From NCBI GenBank assembly GCA_023053545.1, contig JAKZAN010000007.1:5394001-5458000 (forward strand): a DNA stretch of 64,000 nucleotides, in the 5' to 3' direction. This document shows, piece by piece, positions 10,601 through 21,877 of this stretch; within the stretch, counting starts at the first letter, position 1, and every line of letters begins with the position of its first letter. A program made the position numbers and the translations under genes. The notes beneath the pieces were generated by a model. It saw only the letters and a program-made list of their open reading frames with translations, was not told the DNA's origin and made no database searches. The stretch comes from Lepidurus packardi. Taxonomy: Eukaryota > Arthropoda > Branchiopoda > Notostraca > Triopsidae.

Positions 10601-13600
10601 TCTATTGTAGTATTAGTAGATTTACGAGGGATAGTAATCAACCTCACCATCCCCTGCTTAAAGACTTGGACTCCTTTTTTTTTCTTTCTTTCAAACTCAC
10701 AAACTCCAAAACTGTCCTTGTCCAAACATTCCGCAGCTGCCGAATACACACCGTCTCTTGTACCATCCGAGCGGAAATCGAAAAATCGAAAAGAAGACAG
10801 GCTTGTAATGATGCCGGGTACATCAAGAGGACCTCACGGGTTCCTGTCAATTTTCAATCAACTTTAATTTCCGGCAACAGACATCTCCAAGGAAGCTTTC
10901 CACCCTGTCTCAATGCTGGAAACATACACATAAGAAAAAGGAAGCTAAACAACCCCCTGCATGGTGCACATAAACACACACACAAACCACGGCAGAGATA
11001 TACAGTTTACTTGAGCCTTTCAAGTGCCAGAAGCAAAAGGCTTTACGTGTCCCCACCACTACAGCGAGAACGTGTTGTGGTTGTAGAGCCAGCCAAAAAA
11101 AATACACAACATGTAGCTGTATTTCCTCCAACGCATAAACAATAGCGAATAGATCCGCATCCGTTACTGGTCTTGTTTAAATAACAAGATGCACTTGTCA
11201 CGCTTTCTGGTTTTATAATGGTTGGAAGCTGGTATGTTTACCCCCTCCCTCCCGTATTTTCCTCGAGCGAGAGCGTGTCTAAACCGCTCTTGCTTGCCTC
11301 ACGGCATTCACGCTATAAAATCCCCACTGCCTGAACGAATCTATTTGTAGTATAAGGCTCAGGACCTTTCAGGGGCATTTCGGGGGTCACATAAAGAGGA
11401 AAGATATTTCAAGTATGAAAAACAGAATCAACCCCTAACAAGTAGAAGGATGGAAGACTGAACAAAGAGCTTGATTCAGCAATGTCCCTTCGAACTCGTA
11501 CATCAACTTGAATCTTTGGGAGTTTGGAAGGATAGTTGAATTAACGGTTCCTATTGTCTTGGCCGCAAATTGGGGGCTGGGACACGCAGACTTCAGCAAC
11601 ACCGAAAAGAGGGCCACGTCCTTCAGTTTTGACTGCCTGACAATCCAAAGATCAGCCGTCAGCAAGGCGAAGCTCATCCATATTCTTTCTGTTGTTCGGA
11701 ACTATTGACGCACAGTGGACTATGGGGGAAATGTCCTCGCCATCTTGTTTATTCTGCACTTAAAAGAAGCAGAAGCTATTATCGCAGGGCGTTTACGTTC
11801 GCTTGACAAGTTCCGTCACAAACATCCGAATCCCTCGCAACACCCCAATGCTATATGCTAAGGCTTGTGCACCAGCGATATATTTGATTTTTTTCTCTCT
11901 CTAATCTCTTGGTTTTTCGCTTGGCCCGACGAGTCATTCACATTCCATACCTGGGAGTTTTCAAGTGGGCCATTTAGATAAATGAATCCATTATCATTCA
12001 CAGCAACGAACTCTGAACTTAGGGAACTTTCGGCAATGTCGTCTCCCATGTACCAAATCTGAAAATATATACCGAATCAATGTTAAGCTGAAAGCTTGTA
12101 AAACGAAAATTTCTGAAACCACACGATAAACAAACAGAAGCTAAAAAGGTCAAGAGCTACGATGACGGCAGGCCTATATAACTAGTACAGGATGTATCCA
12201 TGGAAAGTTGTTTTCATAGAACCAGAAACCTAAACCACACGCTCTTGTAGACATCCTAAAACAAATCCCCCTCCCAAAAAACTAATAAAAAATAAAATAA
12301 AAAAACTTAATTGATTCCATCTTGCGTTGTTGAAGATGCGAGACGCGTCCTGGACCCGAATTTTTACTACGAAATTATCGTTTCGAGAAGGACCGCACGT
12401 TCAAATTAATTCAGCACTATTATGGAGATGATTCCTGCACGTCACCTTTGTACACGCTAACGGCCAAAGGTCAATTGCATTTGCGCGGGCAATCTTGGCT
12501 TGTGCCAGGAGCAGCAGATGCCGATTACACCTTACACAAGGTGTCTATTGTGACATACAGCAACGAAGTCCTGGACGAAGTAACCCTTCGACTCAACCAG
12601 TAAATTTCTTTCTTTTTTCTTTTTTAAATAGACTTTTAAAAGTCGCTGTTAATCTTGTGGTGCTTTCTATTTTAGAACCTGTCCCGGGTACGTGAGTAAA
12701 CCTTGGCGCGTGCATAAAAGCTACATGATTTACAGCTACCTGGAGAAAACTCAACGGTTAGTTCAACGAGCCACGCATAGCAGTAACCCAAAGCAGCCGC
12801 AGCAAGCCTCGGAAAAATTGCAATCCAATTCATCGAAAAAGGCTCAGCAAAAGCGCCATGTCGTTCATCAGCACACAGATGATATCGAAGAAATAGACTG
12901 CCTATCCGCCCTCCATGTGGTGTTCCACGAACTCCAGCTCCTCCGCTCGGAGCGCCGCAAAGCGCTTCAACTTGCCTCGTCACCTACCTACTTGTTCTTG
13001 GGTGATATTCACCCACAATTACATGAACGATCTTCCTACCGCCCCACCGCGTATCAACTGCCGCTTCTCAAAGTACACCAGGTAAAATTGAGAACGAAAA
13101 ACCGCCAAGCCCTCTAATAAATCATAGTAATATTAATAAATAAATAAGTAAAACTCGCCAGTTATAGACAGAAATTCCAATCCTTGGACTGTCACTGTAC
13201 ACAACTGGAGGGCTAAAATGGGTCTGAATCTCCTTCGTTTGTCGAACCCCCTTATGCTGTGCGCCCTGCTGACATGGAAGCCATTGGGCCTATCGTAGCC
13301 TGCCGAGTTAGAGGTTCTTAAAACAAGGCAAAATGCATGCATGTATGCCCAGTGTGTTCTTGATGGGCATAAAAAGCTGTGGAGCTGCGCGGCGGGCCAG
13401 CCAAGGCCCAAGGTAAATTTACGAGAGTCTGCGGGAGTCATATTACAGAAACAAACACCCCGTGGTGGGCAGGTAAAAGAGACGTGGGGGGTGGGCACTG
13501 GTTGGAATGAAGGATCCCCAAACGTAAAAGTTAAATGCAAATGCCATCGTCTGTGCTCTATCAACTCCAAGTTTACGGCCTGAAAATGAATAACTGACGC

Positions 13601-14665
13601 AGATCAGTTGGACGAAGAGAATGACTTCGGAGGTGTATATATCCTCTCTACCAAATCTCTTGAAAAAAAAATTTGGTTTCATATTATTCATAAAAAGAAG
13701 CTCCCCAGAGCTTTACTGTTAATGAAATGCTTCCCATGTTGTACAACTAGTCTATTGAATTTGTTTCTTTCTTTCTTTTGTCTCGCAGATGGACCATTGC
13801 CCGATTTGCAAAGCCGTGGCCAAATCCAACGAAAGAACGCCACCTCATTTACATGCAAAGCCACGTTTGCCTGTTTACCCGTTCGGGGACTGGGTCAGCC
13901 AACGCTGCGAGACCCGTTCCATAGGTACCTTCCTCACCAGAAGGGTGAAAATGATACCACCCATTCCAACCCCCAAAAGTAAAATACGAAACTTTAGCTT
14001 TATTAAATTGCATAGCTAAAACCTTTTTCATTTCTTTATGTTTAGGCTACGCACTACCAACTCCGTCTACATTTCAAGTTCTTATTCAATATTACTCGGA
14101 TCCCTTTTGTAAAAGCCCAACGTTCTCGGTCCTGGCACGAGGCAGTTATAAACCAGGCCCGGACTCTGAATTGGTCCAGGGCGGAACAGAGTATGACTTT
14201 TACATCGAAAGCCTGACCATTACTCCCCAAACTTACGGCTTTGTGATGAACTTAAATGGGCACCGAGGAAATGTGTGTGGGCGTGACCATAGTTGGGTAC
14301 TGGGAGTGCCCCAAGACATTACTACAACAGGAGGTTGTCAAGGACTTGGCATTAAAGTTCCTAGCACTGCGTACGATTTACTTAAAATGTCCCTTAATGA
14401 TGATGGACAACCCTGGCTCCATTTCGGCATCCTAGAAACAAATCATGAAGTAACAGTAGAACATAACGGACGACTCTCAAGACCGACAGCGTATCAACCA
14501 CCCTTGGCCCAATGCAAATCCAATGTCCGCGACTTACTCAACGAAGAGGACAACAACTTATTTCCTGTTTTCAACGCTCGCACAGCTTCGTCATCCCAAT
14601 CCATCACGTCTAATATGCCCGTGATTGTGGCCAGCGTAGCAGTAACCATGCTATGTCTTATTTAA
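7648..14665 (+). CDS. APCDD1: APCDD1-like Wnt-inhibitory membrane glycoprotein
   Basis: Exons: 7648-7663 (inferred), 8332-8533, 12336-12599, 12676-13081, 13789-13978 and 14046-14665. All junctions are GT-AG and in phase, giving 1698 nt and 565 aa (human about 514). Two tandem APCDD1 domains are seen. The first starts near residue 69 with HWVSSECETRPGPEF and continues through HELQLLRSER and LFLGDIHPQLHERSSYRP. The second starts near 330 with DWVSQRCETR and continues through YYSDPFCKSPTF, VQGGTEYDF, DITTTGGCQGLGIKVP and YQPPLAQC. Vertebrate APCDD1 binds Wnt and LRP5 at the cell surface and dampens canonical Wnt signalling. A hydrophobic N-terminus (about 8-27) is a signal peptide. The chain ends in a hydrophobic segment (about 549-565) with no tail, which looks like a GPI-attachment signal, whereas human APCDD1 has a transmembrane helix. 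A Q/S/K-rich insert at about 190-231 is not in human. The 16-bp first exon is the weakest call; the rest is secure. Confidence 0.93.
10073..10106 (+). repeat. 16-bp tandem duplication
   Basis: CTAAAGGATC(A/G)(C/A)GACA-type unit occurs twice in succession in APCDD1 intron 2. Confidence 0.6.
10257..10296 (+). repeat. 20-bp tandem duplication
   Basis: CTCTTTCCAAGTTCTAC with a 3-base tail occurs twice back to back within APCDD1 intron 2, identical in the first 17 bases. Confidence 0.75.
11951..12058 (-). CDS. Isolated cadherin-repeat-like exon, antisense in APCDD1 intron 2
   Basis: A 108-bp, 36-codon exon (phase 0 at both ends) is bounded by a TTTTCAG acceptor and a CAG|GTATGG donor on the minus strand. 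Its translation contains SSEFVAVNDNGFIYLNGPLE, which matches the 'F.v...G.I.....L.' strand pattern of a cadherin repeat. That assignment rests on pattern alone. The neighbouring minus-strand stretch near 11.57-11.66 kb, after an ATTGTCAG acceptor, could supply the next strand (VKTEGRGPLFGVAEVCV) in phase 0, but it reaches a stop after about 31 codons, so the chain cannot be completed. It may be one exon of a gene interleaved with APCDD1, or a relic. Confidence 0.4.
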
Positions 14666-14997
14666 ACGATGCAGTTATAGTTAATTACTACAAGCTTTAT
14701 AATCTCGCTGATTTAAAAAAGAAAGAAAAACTCAGGTGGATATAACTGTAAATATACTGTACATTATCGTGATTACCCACATGTCATTATTAAACGCTGC
14801 ATTTCTTCCTATACCTCGTCAATTGTACTGTGCCATATTGTCAAATCGCAAGAATACACAACTAAATCTGTGTTTTTTCTGCTATTTTACATTATTTTAA
14901 TTTCCATATTTCTGTCTTCAGGATGTTCTAAGTAATCCCCTTGCCCTTCACCAGAGGGCAATAGCGTGCGCTGCAGAAATGAAAGGTCCCGAGTAGA

Positions 14998-15065
14998 AAT
15001 AAAAAAATTCGATCACCTTGTTTCACGCATGAAAGGCTGTATGCTGCATTTATTTACACAATAAA
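14998..15065 (+). terminator. Candidate poly(A) signals of APCDD1-like gene
   Basis: Two AATAAA hexamers (14998-15003 and 15060-15065) lie 330-400 nt past the APCDD1 stop codon. They are the first canonical signals downstream and would give a 3' UTR of about 0.4 kb. Which is used cannot be told from sequence. Confidence 0.4.
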
Positions 15066-16135
15066 GTGCTTCAATAAGATAACGCTAACGTTAGGATTCC
15101 CTTGTAGTTCAAGAAACAAGTCCTCATAACAAGTGATGTGTACTTCCTCGTAGCATGGTATCATTAGCCGAAGCAAAATGTCCCCCGCAGTTATGCAGTA
15201 GGTGGACCTTGTCCGTTCCTGTCTTTTACATACACACCAATTTCTCCTTGAGTTAAACACAAGCATAGTCCATTTTAACATTTAAATATCAAACAATATT
15301 AACAAGAAACCTGTCTAAAAAAAGCCCAGCTATTTCTCTTTCTTAAGATGGAAAACACTATACAAAGTTTGGACTCCGAAAGCAAACTTGGGAGCGCAGG
15401 TACTATAAAGCGGTTGGTAACTAGTTTCCCCACTTTTCCCATTAATTTCACGTGCAATAGCTTCTCCTCTTCCCTTCCTTCAACTTGAGTTCCCTGCATC
15501 TTTCTTTCCTTTTTTTCCGTGAGCGCGGCAGCTTCTTCTGCTACCCCTCGTCTCTCATGTCTTATACTTCCACTTAATTGCTGACAACAATACAAGACTT
15601 CCATCAGCTTTCCCATCAAGTTTTATAACAGCGTAGGGAGAATGCATAGTAAGGGCGATAGAAAATAAAAAAAAGGGGAAAAAGGAGGAGAGAATGAGAG
15701 AAGGAACCACAGACGGAGTGCTCAGGCGGATAAAAAATTACGTCTTAATGGGTCCCAGCCTCCAGTGTCATGTCGAGGGACGTCGAGGATGAAAAATGGG
15801 ACGAAGAGGGCGTCCAAGATGGCGTCCTTCTCTCGACGACTCCACGCAAGAGATGCTTATGCCTTATCCCTGCAAGGAGAAAGCCAGGTTTTTTTAAGGG
15901 AGAAAAAAAGATAGGTGTATATACATAGGCAAAGGCAAAAATGGGTGAGCTACTCGAGGGAATTGCCTATGCCAGGACCAGCTGCCAAGTAGACGTCTCT
16001 TCAACCCTCGGTACAATTTTTTTCAAAGTCCCGCTCCACATCTTCACCCTCAAACACATGTGGGATGCAAAAGAGAAGGCAGTGCAAAGGCGGTGTTGCA
16101 AAGGGGAGAATAAAAAACCGAACCGGAGAAGAGTA

Positions 16136-16167
16136 CACACATACACACATATATATATATATATATA
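16136..16167 (+). repeat. Compound (CA)n/(TA)n microsatellite
   Basis: Alternating ACACATACACACA passes into an uninterrupted TA run of about ten repeats. Likely polymorphic in length. Confidence 0.9.
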
Positions 16168-17449
16168 GGCCCACCAAAAGAGAAGGGATGAGGGAGGTGG
16201 GGGTTTGATGTGAGGGTGCAAGGGTTCTGGACGAAAAAAAAGTGAAAAAAGGAGAGGAAGAAACTGGAGTAAAAAAAATAGACCAGAGAATGAGAAGCAG
16301 AGTCTATGCCTAAAAGCAATCAATACATTTGAAGAGAGCCATCATCGATTTTTTTCAGCTCTCAAGCTTTTGTTCCCTGTCAAGCTTTGCATATAAGGGT
16401 TGAGTACAGGAGGGCGACCTCATCACCCACCACCCCCTCCTACCGAGGCCAAGCACAAGACGAGAACACGGATTTTTTTTAGGCCCCCACTACTGCATCT
16501 AGTACCCTTTATTTTATTTTTTCGTCCATGTGATCATCTCCCAGCACACGTACTGTGATCATCCATATCATCAGTCGTGGAAGATGGGAGGCAAAGTTTC
16601 CTGTGGTGCTTTACTGGCTGATATCAAACTCCTGTGCAAGGCTTGCGTTCGCGAATGCTGGCAGTGAAATGGTTTGCAACTAAAGGTGCTGGATGAGGTG
16701 CAATAAGGTGTCTTCCAGAAACGTCCCATAGAGATGGGTTTACCCGGAGAGTGTCTATCTATCCTTGTAGTTCCTTGTAGTAGCAGCAGTTCTGCATTTT
16801 ACGGTCTAGTGGTATCATTGCAAGTGATCGTCTCTTTTTCTGCGCTACAAAACTCCCTAAAAAGAAGCCCGCCAAGTCTTTGGGAGACAGGCAAACGAGA
16901 TTCTGCAAGGCAGCAATAAGCTTGCGCCAAATACGAAGCGCATTGTGTGCCCCAACTCCCAAGTCAAGGTAAGGTATTGGTAATAGCTCAACGTAGACCG
17001 TTAGAAATTTCCTTTCACTTAACGGATCTCAGTTTCGGGTTATCGTCGCATGATATTTTACCAGAGACTCGGGCAAACGAAGGGAAAGACAATTCCGGCG
17101 TTAATATAAGGCGGCGAACAAAAAACAACAACAGATTAATACCAAGCTGGCCAAAGAAGCACGTATGTTTTTCATGACTGGATGACGCACGAGCAGCTTT
17201 GGGCCTTTGATGACCATCACCCTCATTTTTTTCCTCCTCTCTCTTTCTCTCTCGTGGTTCTTTTCCTCCCTCTGTTCAAGTTGTATGGAATAAGATTAGG
17301 GTGGAAAAAAATGGGGGCTTGTTTCTCTCCATTTACTTTTTCCCTTCCCATTCTACATTACTCCTCTACTGATAATCGAAATTTCTGTCTCCCATTCCCC
17401 GCAAGCTCTAACTAAAACTGGGATCTGTAGTTGGCCTTCTCTTTTTTAC

Positions 17450-17475
17450 GTATACACTGTACAATGTACAGTATA
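17450..17475. repeat. Near-perfect 26-bp palindrome
   Basis: GTATACACTGTACA and TGTACAGTATAC face each other around a central A. Each arm itself contains palindromic GTATAC and TGTACA. It could extrude as a cruciform or bind a dimeric factor. Confidence 0.75.
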
Positions 17476-20400
17476 CAAGTATACAGTCGGCCAAGAGCTT
17501 TGCTCACGCTGATATAAGAATTCGAAAAAAAGGTATACAAGCGAAAGCTGCAAATGCAAAGACAAGGCTGGGCTTAACATATTACTGCAGATCTCAAAAT
17601 CCAACAGGCTACAGGCCAATCACAAGGTTCGACAAGAAAGTAATAAATACAGGTCAGTGTCCCGTAGTACAATTTAAGGACCTACCCAAAATAAAAGAGA
17701 AAAGAAAGAAATGCAAGAATTTCCGGGGGAGTATCAGGAGAAGGTGGGTGCCGATAGACAACACGCACGCAATTTGGCGTGTGTATACACTGCGAACCGC
17801 GGGATTCCATATAGCGTGTGCTTTTCCTGTGTGTACATGGAAACATAACCGTGTTTGTAACGGCACATTAGTTATAAGAGTTGCAAGCGTCCTAAAGAGA
17901 GGACATCATATAAAGAGGAGGGATTGCGATGGAACCAAAAAGCGACCGATATTTACTGCTTACGACGGTTATATAGACTGGGAACACACATACACACAAC
18001 CAGGCTTATTTTTTCCCCTTTTTCCTTTCTTGAACAAGTGTTAATATCACCTGCTTTTAAAACTATAACGCAGCACTTGAGCTGGATTCTTTTTTTTGTG
18101 GGGTGGGGGGAAGGCGTGCCTGTATGTGCTGTTGCTACACAGCTTGGAAGGCGCCCAAACATGAAAAGTTACTTTTTAATAGACGGGTTGAGGTAATTTA
18201 CGACTAAAGTTCCTGGCCGGTACCTGCACATCGTCCCCGTAATACAAAAGTCGAAATCGCACTCACGCTCAGTACTTATGGGTCTGCTCCGGTTTCAACT
18301 TTGGTAATTCGCAGACAACAAAACAAAGTAAACGCAAGTTTTCATGGAACCACCCCTTAAAGCTATTAGCTTTCGAACGTGCTATCGTTTCGCATTAAGC
18401 TGAGCTATTTATTTATACATACACACGCAATTTATGTATTTTTTAAAACTTTTTTAATGTTCTTAACAATTCAGGGACTAAAAATCCACTACGGTGATAT
18501 TAAGATCACTTTTCTTAATGCCTTGGAGGACCTCAAAGAAAAAATAAAATAAAAATACTGTATAGAAAATGTCCTCCAACGGCAATCCCAACCTCTTCCG
18601 GGGTCCCCGGCAAGTAATAAAAAAAGAAAAAAGCTCGATAGAATGTTAGCGTACGGGGCAGATAAGTAAAGTTGCCGTTGCACAAAAGAAAGCTTTCGTT
18701 GAAACTCCAATTAAAGTTGGAGCTACCGAAAAAGCTAACTACTTGTTCTATTACTCGTGCTGGAGCAGCAATTCGACCGAGATTCGTCTTTTTACAACCT
18801 GGCCATAAAAATTACTATCCAATCCTGCCAGCATAGACCACGAACCAATCTTTTCTCCCCTTTTACCTCCCCTTGCTGTCGGGTTACGTCGCGTGTATGG
18901 CTCGTGACACCCTGCGTATATTGTACTGTGCCTTATTTGAAAGACATATGCAAATGAAGGAGCGTTTTGACATCAACACGGGCCTTTGATGAGCACGGAC
19001 CAAAGGGTTAAAAACCCCGCCTCTATGTATGCGCCCAATAAGGAAGGTGGTGCGTACGAACACGAACACAAAAGCCGAGGGAGTCTGAGTGTGTGTGGTG
19101 CATTACGGGAATGAGACGTACATGGGATGGATGAGGGCTCCTCGCCTGCGTGATTAACCCAAGTTTGTCCCCGCGCTACGCGTCCATTGGGGGTTCAAAG
19201 GGTTAAAAAACCTGCGGACACAAAGCGGCAGAGCAATAAGGCATAGGATTCACCCCTTTCGGTACTCCTCCACTCAGCTCATGTGCGGGAGTGCGGCTAT
19301 ACCGTCTTAGGAAGCATGCGTGAAAAGGGGGCTAACAATTATGGGGCAAAAGAGATCGCATCCCGGCAGCACAGCACGGTTGCCCTGCTCTATGAAGAGC
19401 AAAGCAATCGAGCTGAAGCAGAAGCAATGCACAGCAAAGGAGCATCCACTATTGCGCCGCCAAATAACTGCCCTCGCTTTCTCTCGCTCTCATCATCCCT
19501 TAATTGTGCCACATGGGATTAGGGTTTCACCCAATGAGTAGCGTCAAAGACCCAGGACGGGAATTCTCGCTCCCACCCAGCTCCCAGCAAATGTAACGCT
19601 CTTGGTGATGTCTTCATTTCTTCCTAAAATATAAAAAAAATAAATGAAATTATGGGGAAAGACTAGTAAGTTATTCCTTTTTTTCCCCAGTGAACTCTAT
19701 TCTTTCCCCAATTATCTTTATTAGACTTAGGGATCCCTTCGAAAAACTGGAAAACTGAAAAACTTCCAAAGTTACGGAGCTTGAGAGCTTTAGAAAGAAA
19801 AAAAAATTAATACCAAGCCCATAAAAAATGAAATTCGAAGAAAGAGAACCTTAGCTCCAAGCAGCCAGGTTATAAAGACGAGACGCAAGCAAGCTAATTA
19901 CCGAGGATCAGTCAAGGATGAAATTAAAGCCCTCTTGGCCTTTGGAAACTTCGGGGGAGGGAAAAAACCATGCTATTTTTCATGTCATTATTTTTTCATT
20001 TCATTTTCTTTTTTTCCGTCTCAAGACATCTCCTTAAGAGCTCGGTTTGCTGCATAGCAATCTATTTCTTCGTCAACCCAAGCTAGCCCCAGCAGCACAG
20101 CATCCAGCCCCCGCTGACACGAGGCTTTATCCCAATGACTTTCCTTTTCTTAATCCCAATAAGAATAGCTGATACGAGACTAGACCAATCAAGTTGTGGG
20201 GAAACCCTGTGTCTCATTTCCTATCGGGCGGGGGTTAAAAAATCCTCGAGACACAAACAACAGAAACGAAAGAAGCCGAATTTCTTCTTTATATGAGTTG
20301 GTTCCTTCTTTGTGGTCTTTTTTGGTCGTTGCGTATCTCGCAAGTGGAGTGTGTATGTCTGCTGTGTCTGTTATGTTGCTTCACTGACTCGATTGCCATC

Positions 20401-21869
20401 ATCTCATCAAGAAGGAAACCGGAGGCGTCCGGGAAACGATTTAATTAAAAAAGGGGTGGTCCATGGGGCGGAAAACCTTGAAGACGAATAGGCGGCTAAT
20501 GTAAGAAAACAGTCACCCCCCTCTCTATCTTCTATCTCGTTCAATGCAATGTCTGTTTGTTCGCTATAGAATCAAAGGAGGAGTTTTTGGGCCGGGGGAC
20601 TCCCAGGGAACGAGTCTAGGGGCCAAGCCACCCACAGCAATCTGGTTGTAACCTTCCAACCTCGGGTTTGCCGCTATCCTGTTGTTTGTCTGAATTGTCT
20701 CCCTGGGACATTAAGACAGCAGCACGAGGCCGCTTCGGATATACACAGTATTTTTTGTTGTTTCGCTTCTTTTAACCCCTCCCTTTTTCATTCCTCTCTT
20801 GTCTGCTTTCGGGTGAAACTGCACGGACTGAGACTTCCGACAGCAAACTTTACCCGCCCACTAAACCCCATGATGCCATCCCTTCGCCGGTCCTGCCCTG
20901 CCCCGGCAGAATGGGAGCCGAAGCAATCTTTGAGAGCCACACGAACGAGCGATAGCCGTGTCTTTCAAAATGAAGACAGCTCTTGCAATTGGACTCTGAG
21001 GAGTCGTGAACGCAATCAAGACGGTCAGACGTCGATGAGTTTATGCATGAAATTGTTCCTTCCCATTCGCCTTCCCCCCAGTTTCCTTTTCTTTCCTTTT
21101 TTAAGTCAAAAACACACAGACAAACCCAACCCGCTCAACCATGCACGACAATCTTTTCCAGGACTTGCACTATTACTAAGTCATTCCTCCGATAAGGCCG
21201 ACCTACGTGCCATCTTGACGCTAATCACACCCAGCTTCCCAAAACTGGGCTCTCTCTCCGTGTAAAGTCTATTCGGGATGCGTCCCATACCTATGGTAAT
21301 TCTCGTACTCTCACGACACTCGCGAGAGTACACATAAATAGCACCATTTGGGGATTTTCACGTGGATAAAAACATCTAAAATTGGGATGGCGATAGCCTG
21401 ATCGCGTTTGCAACAGCACGTGGCACTAAACAAATAAGGTGAGTCACGTTTTTTATGCGAAGCTGTTCATCAAGGCGACTTGCGGAGCTTTGGGTTGCAA
21501 TGAGACTATTGTACGAGGAATTTAGTTTGGCTATATCGTATACAGTGACTTGGGGGCAAAAGCATCAAGGCATTGTTGTTTCTCTTCCGAAAGAATAGGC
21601 GTCTTCTTAGGCTACAACCAGTGTTAGGAGAGGGAGGAATGCATAACAGGCCATGCAAAGCCATCGGGCTTATATAACTTTCCTAAAAAGAAAGAAAAAA
21701 CAAAAAATATCCCCATCCGCGATAGGACTTGGGGAATAAGTCGAGATCAGTATGGTGCTTGAAAAGGGAGAGTAGTATACGGAGACAGAGAGTAAGCTCA
21801 TTACAAAAAATGGGTGCAATCACAGGGCATTAAATGGGAAGTTGGCGTCTTACCTTGTCCTTTTGGTGC

Positions 21870-21877
21870 TATAAAAG
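21870..21877 (+). promoter_or_regulatory. TATA-box-like element
   Basis: TATAAAAG lies 50 bp upstream of an ATG (21920) that opens a 50-codon frame ending at 22072 with a coding-like composition (SSVIQQAEDRSQLLKFDLE). Spacing would allow a start site near 21900. No splice or family evidence supports a gene, so this is a candidate only. Confidence 0.25.

Noticed and set aside
10573..11145. 190-codon plus-strand open frame in APCDD1 intron 2
   Set aside because: It crosses a T-rich homopolymer and a CA-repeat, starts only at a non-ATG codon, matches no family, and other frames in the same stretch are also open.
15299..15619. Minus-strand 106-codon frame with a charged coiled-coil-like stretch
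   Set aside because: No flanking exons in phase and no family resemblance; its 3' neighbour (15054-15281) does not join convincingly.
20813..21265. 150-codon plus-strand frame
   Set aside because: Starts at GTG, contains pyrimidine-rich runs and has no domain; length is within what chance gives here.
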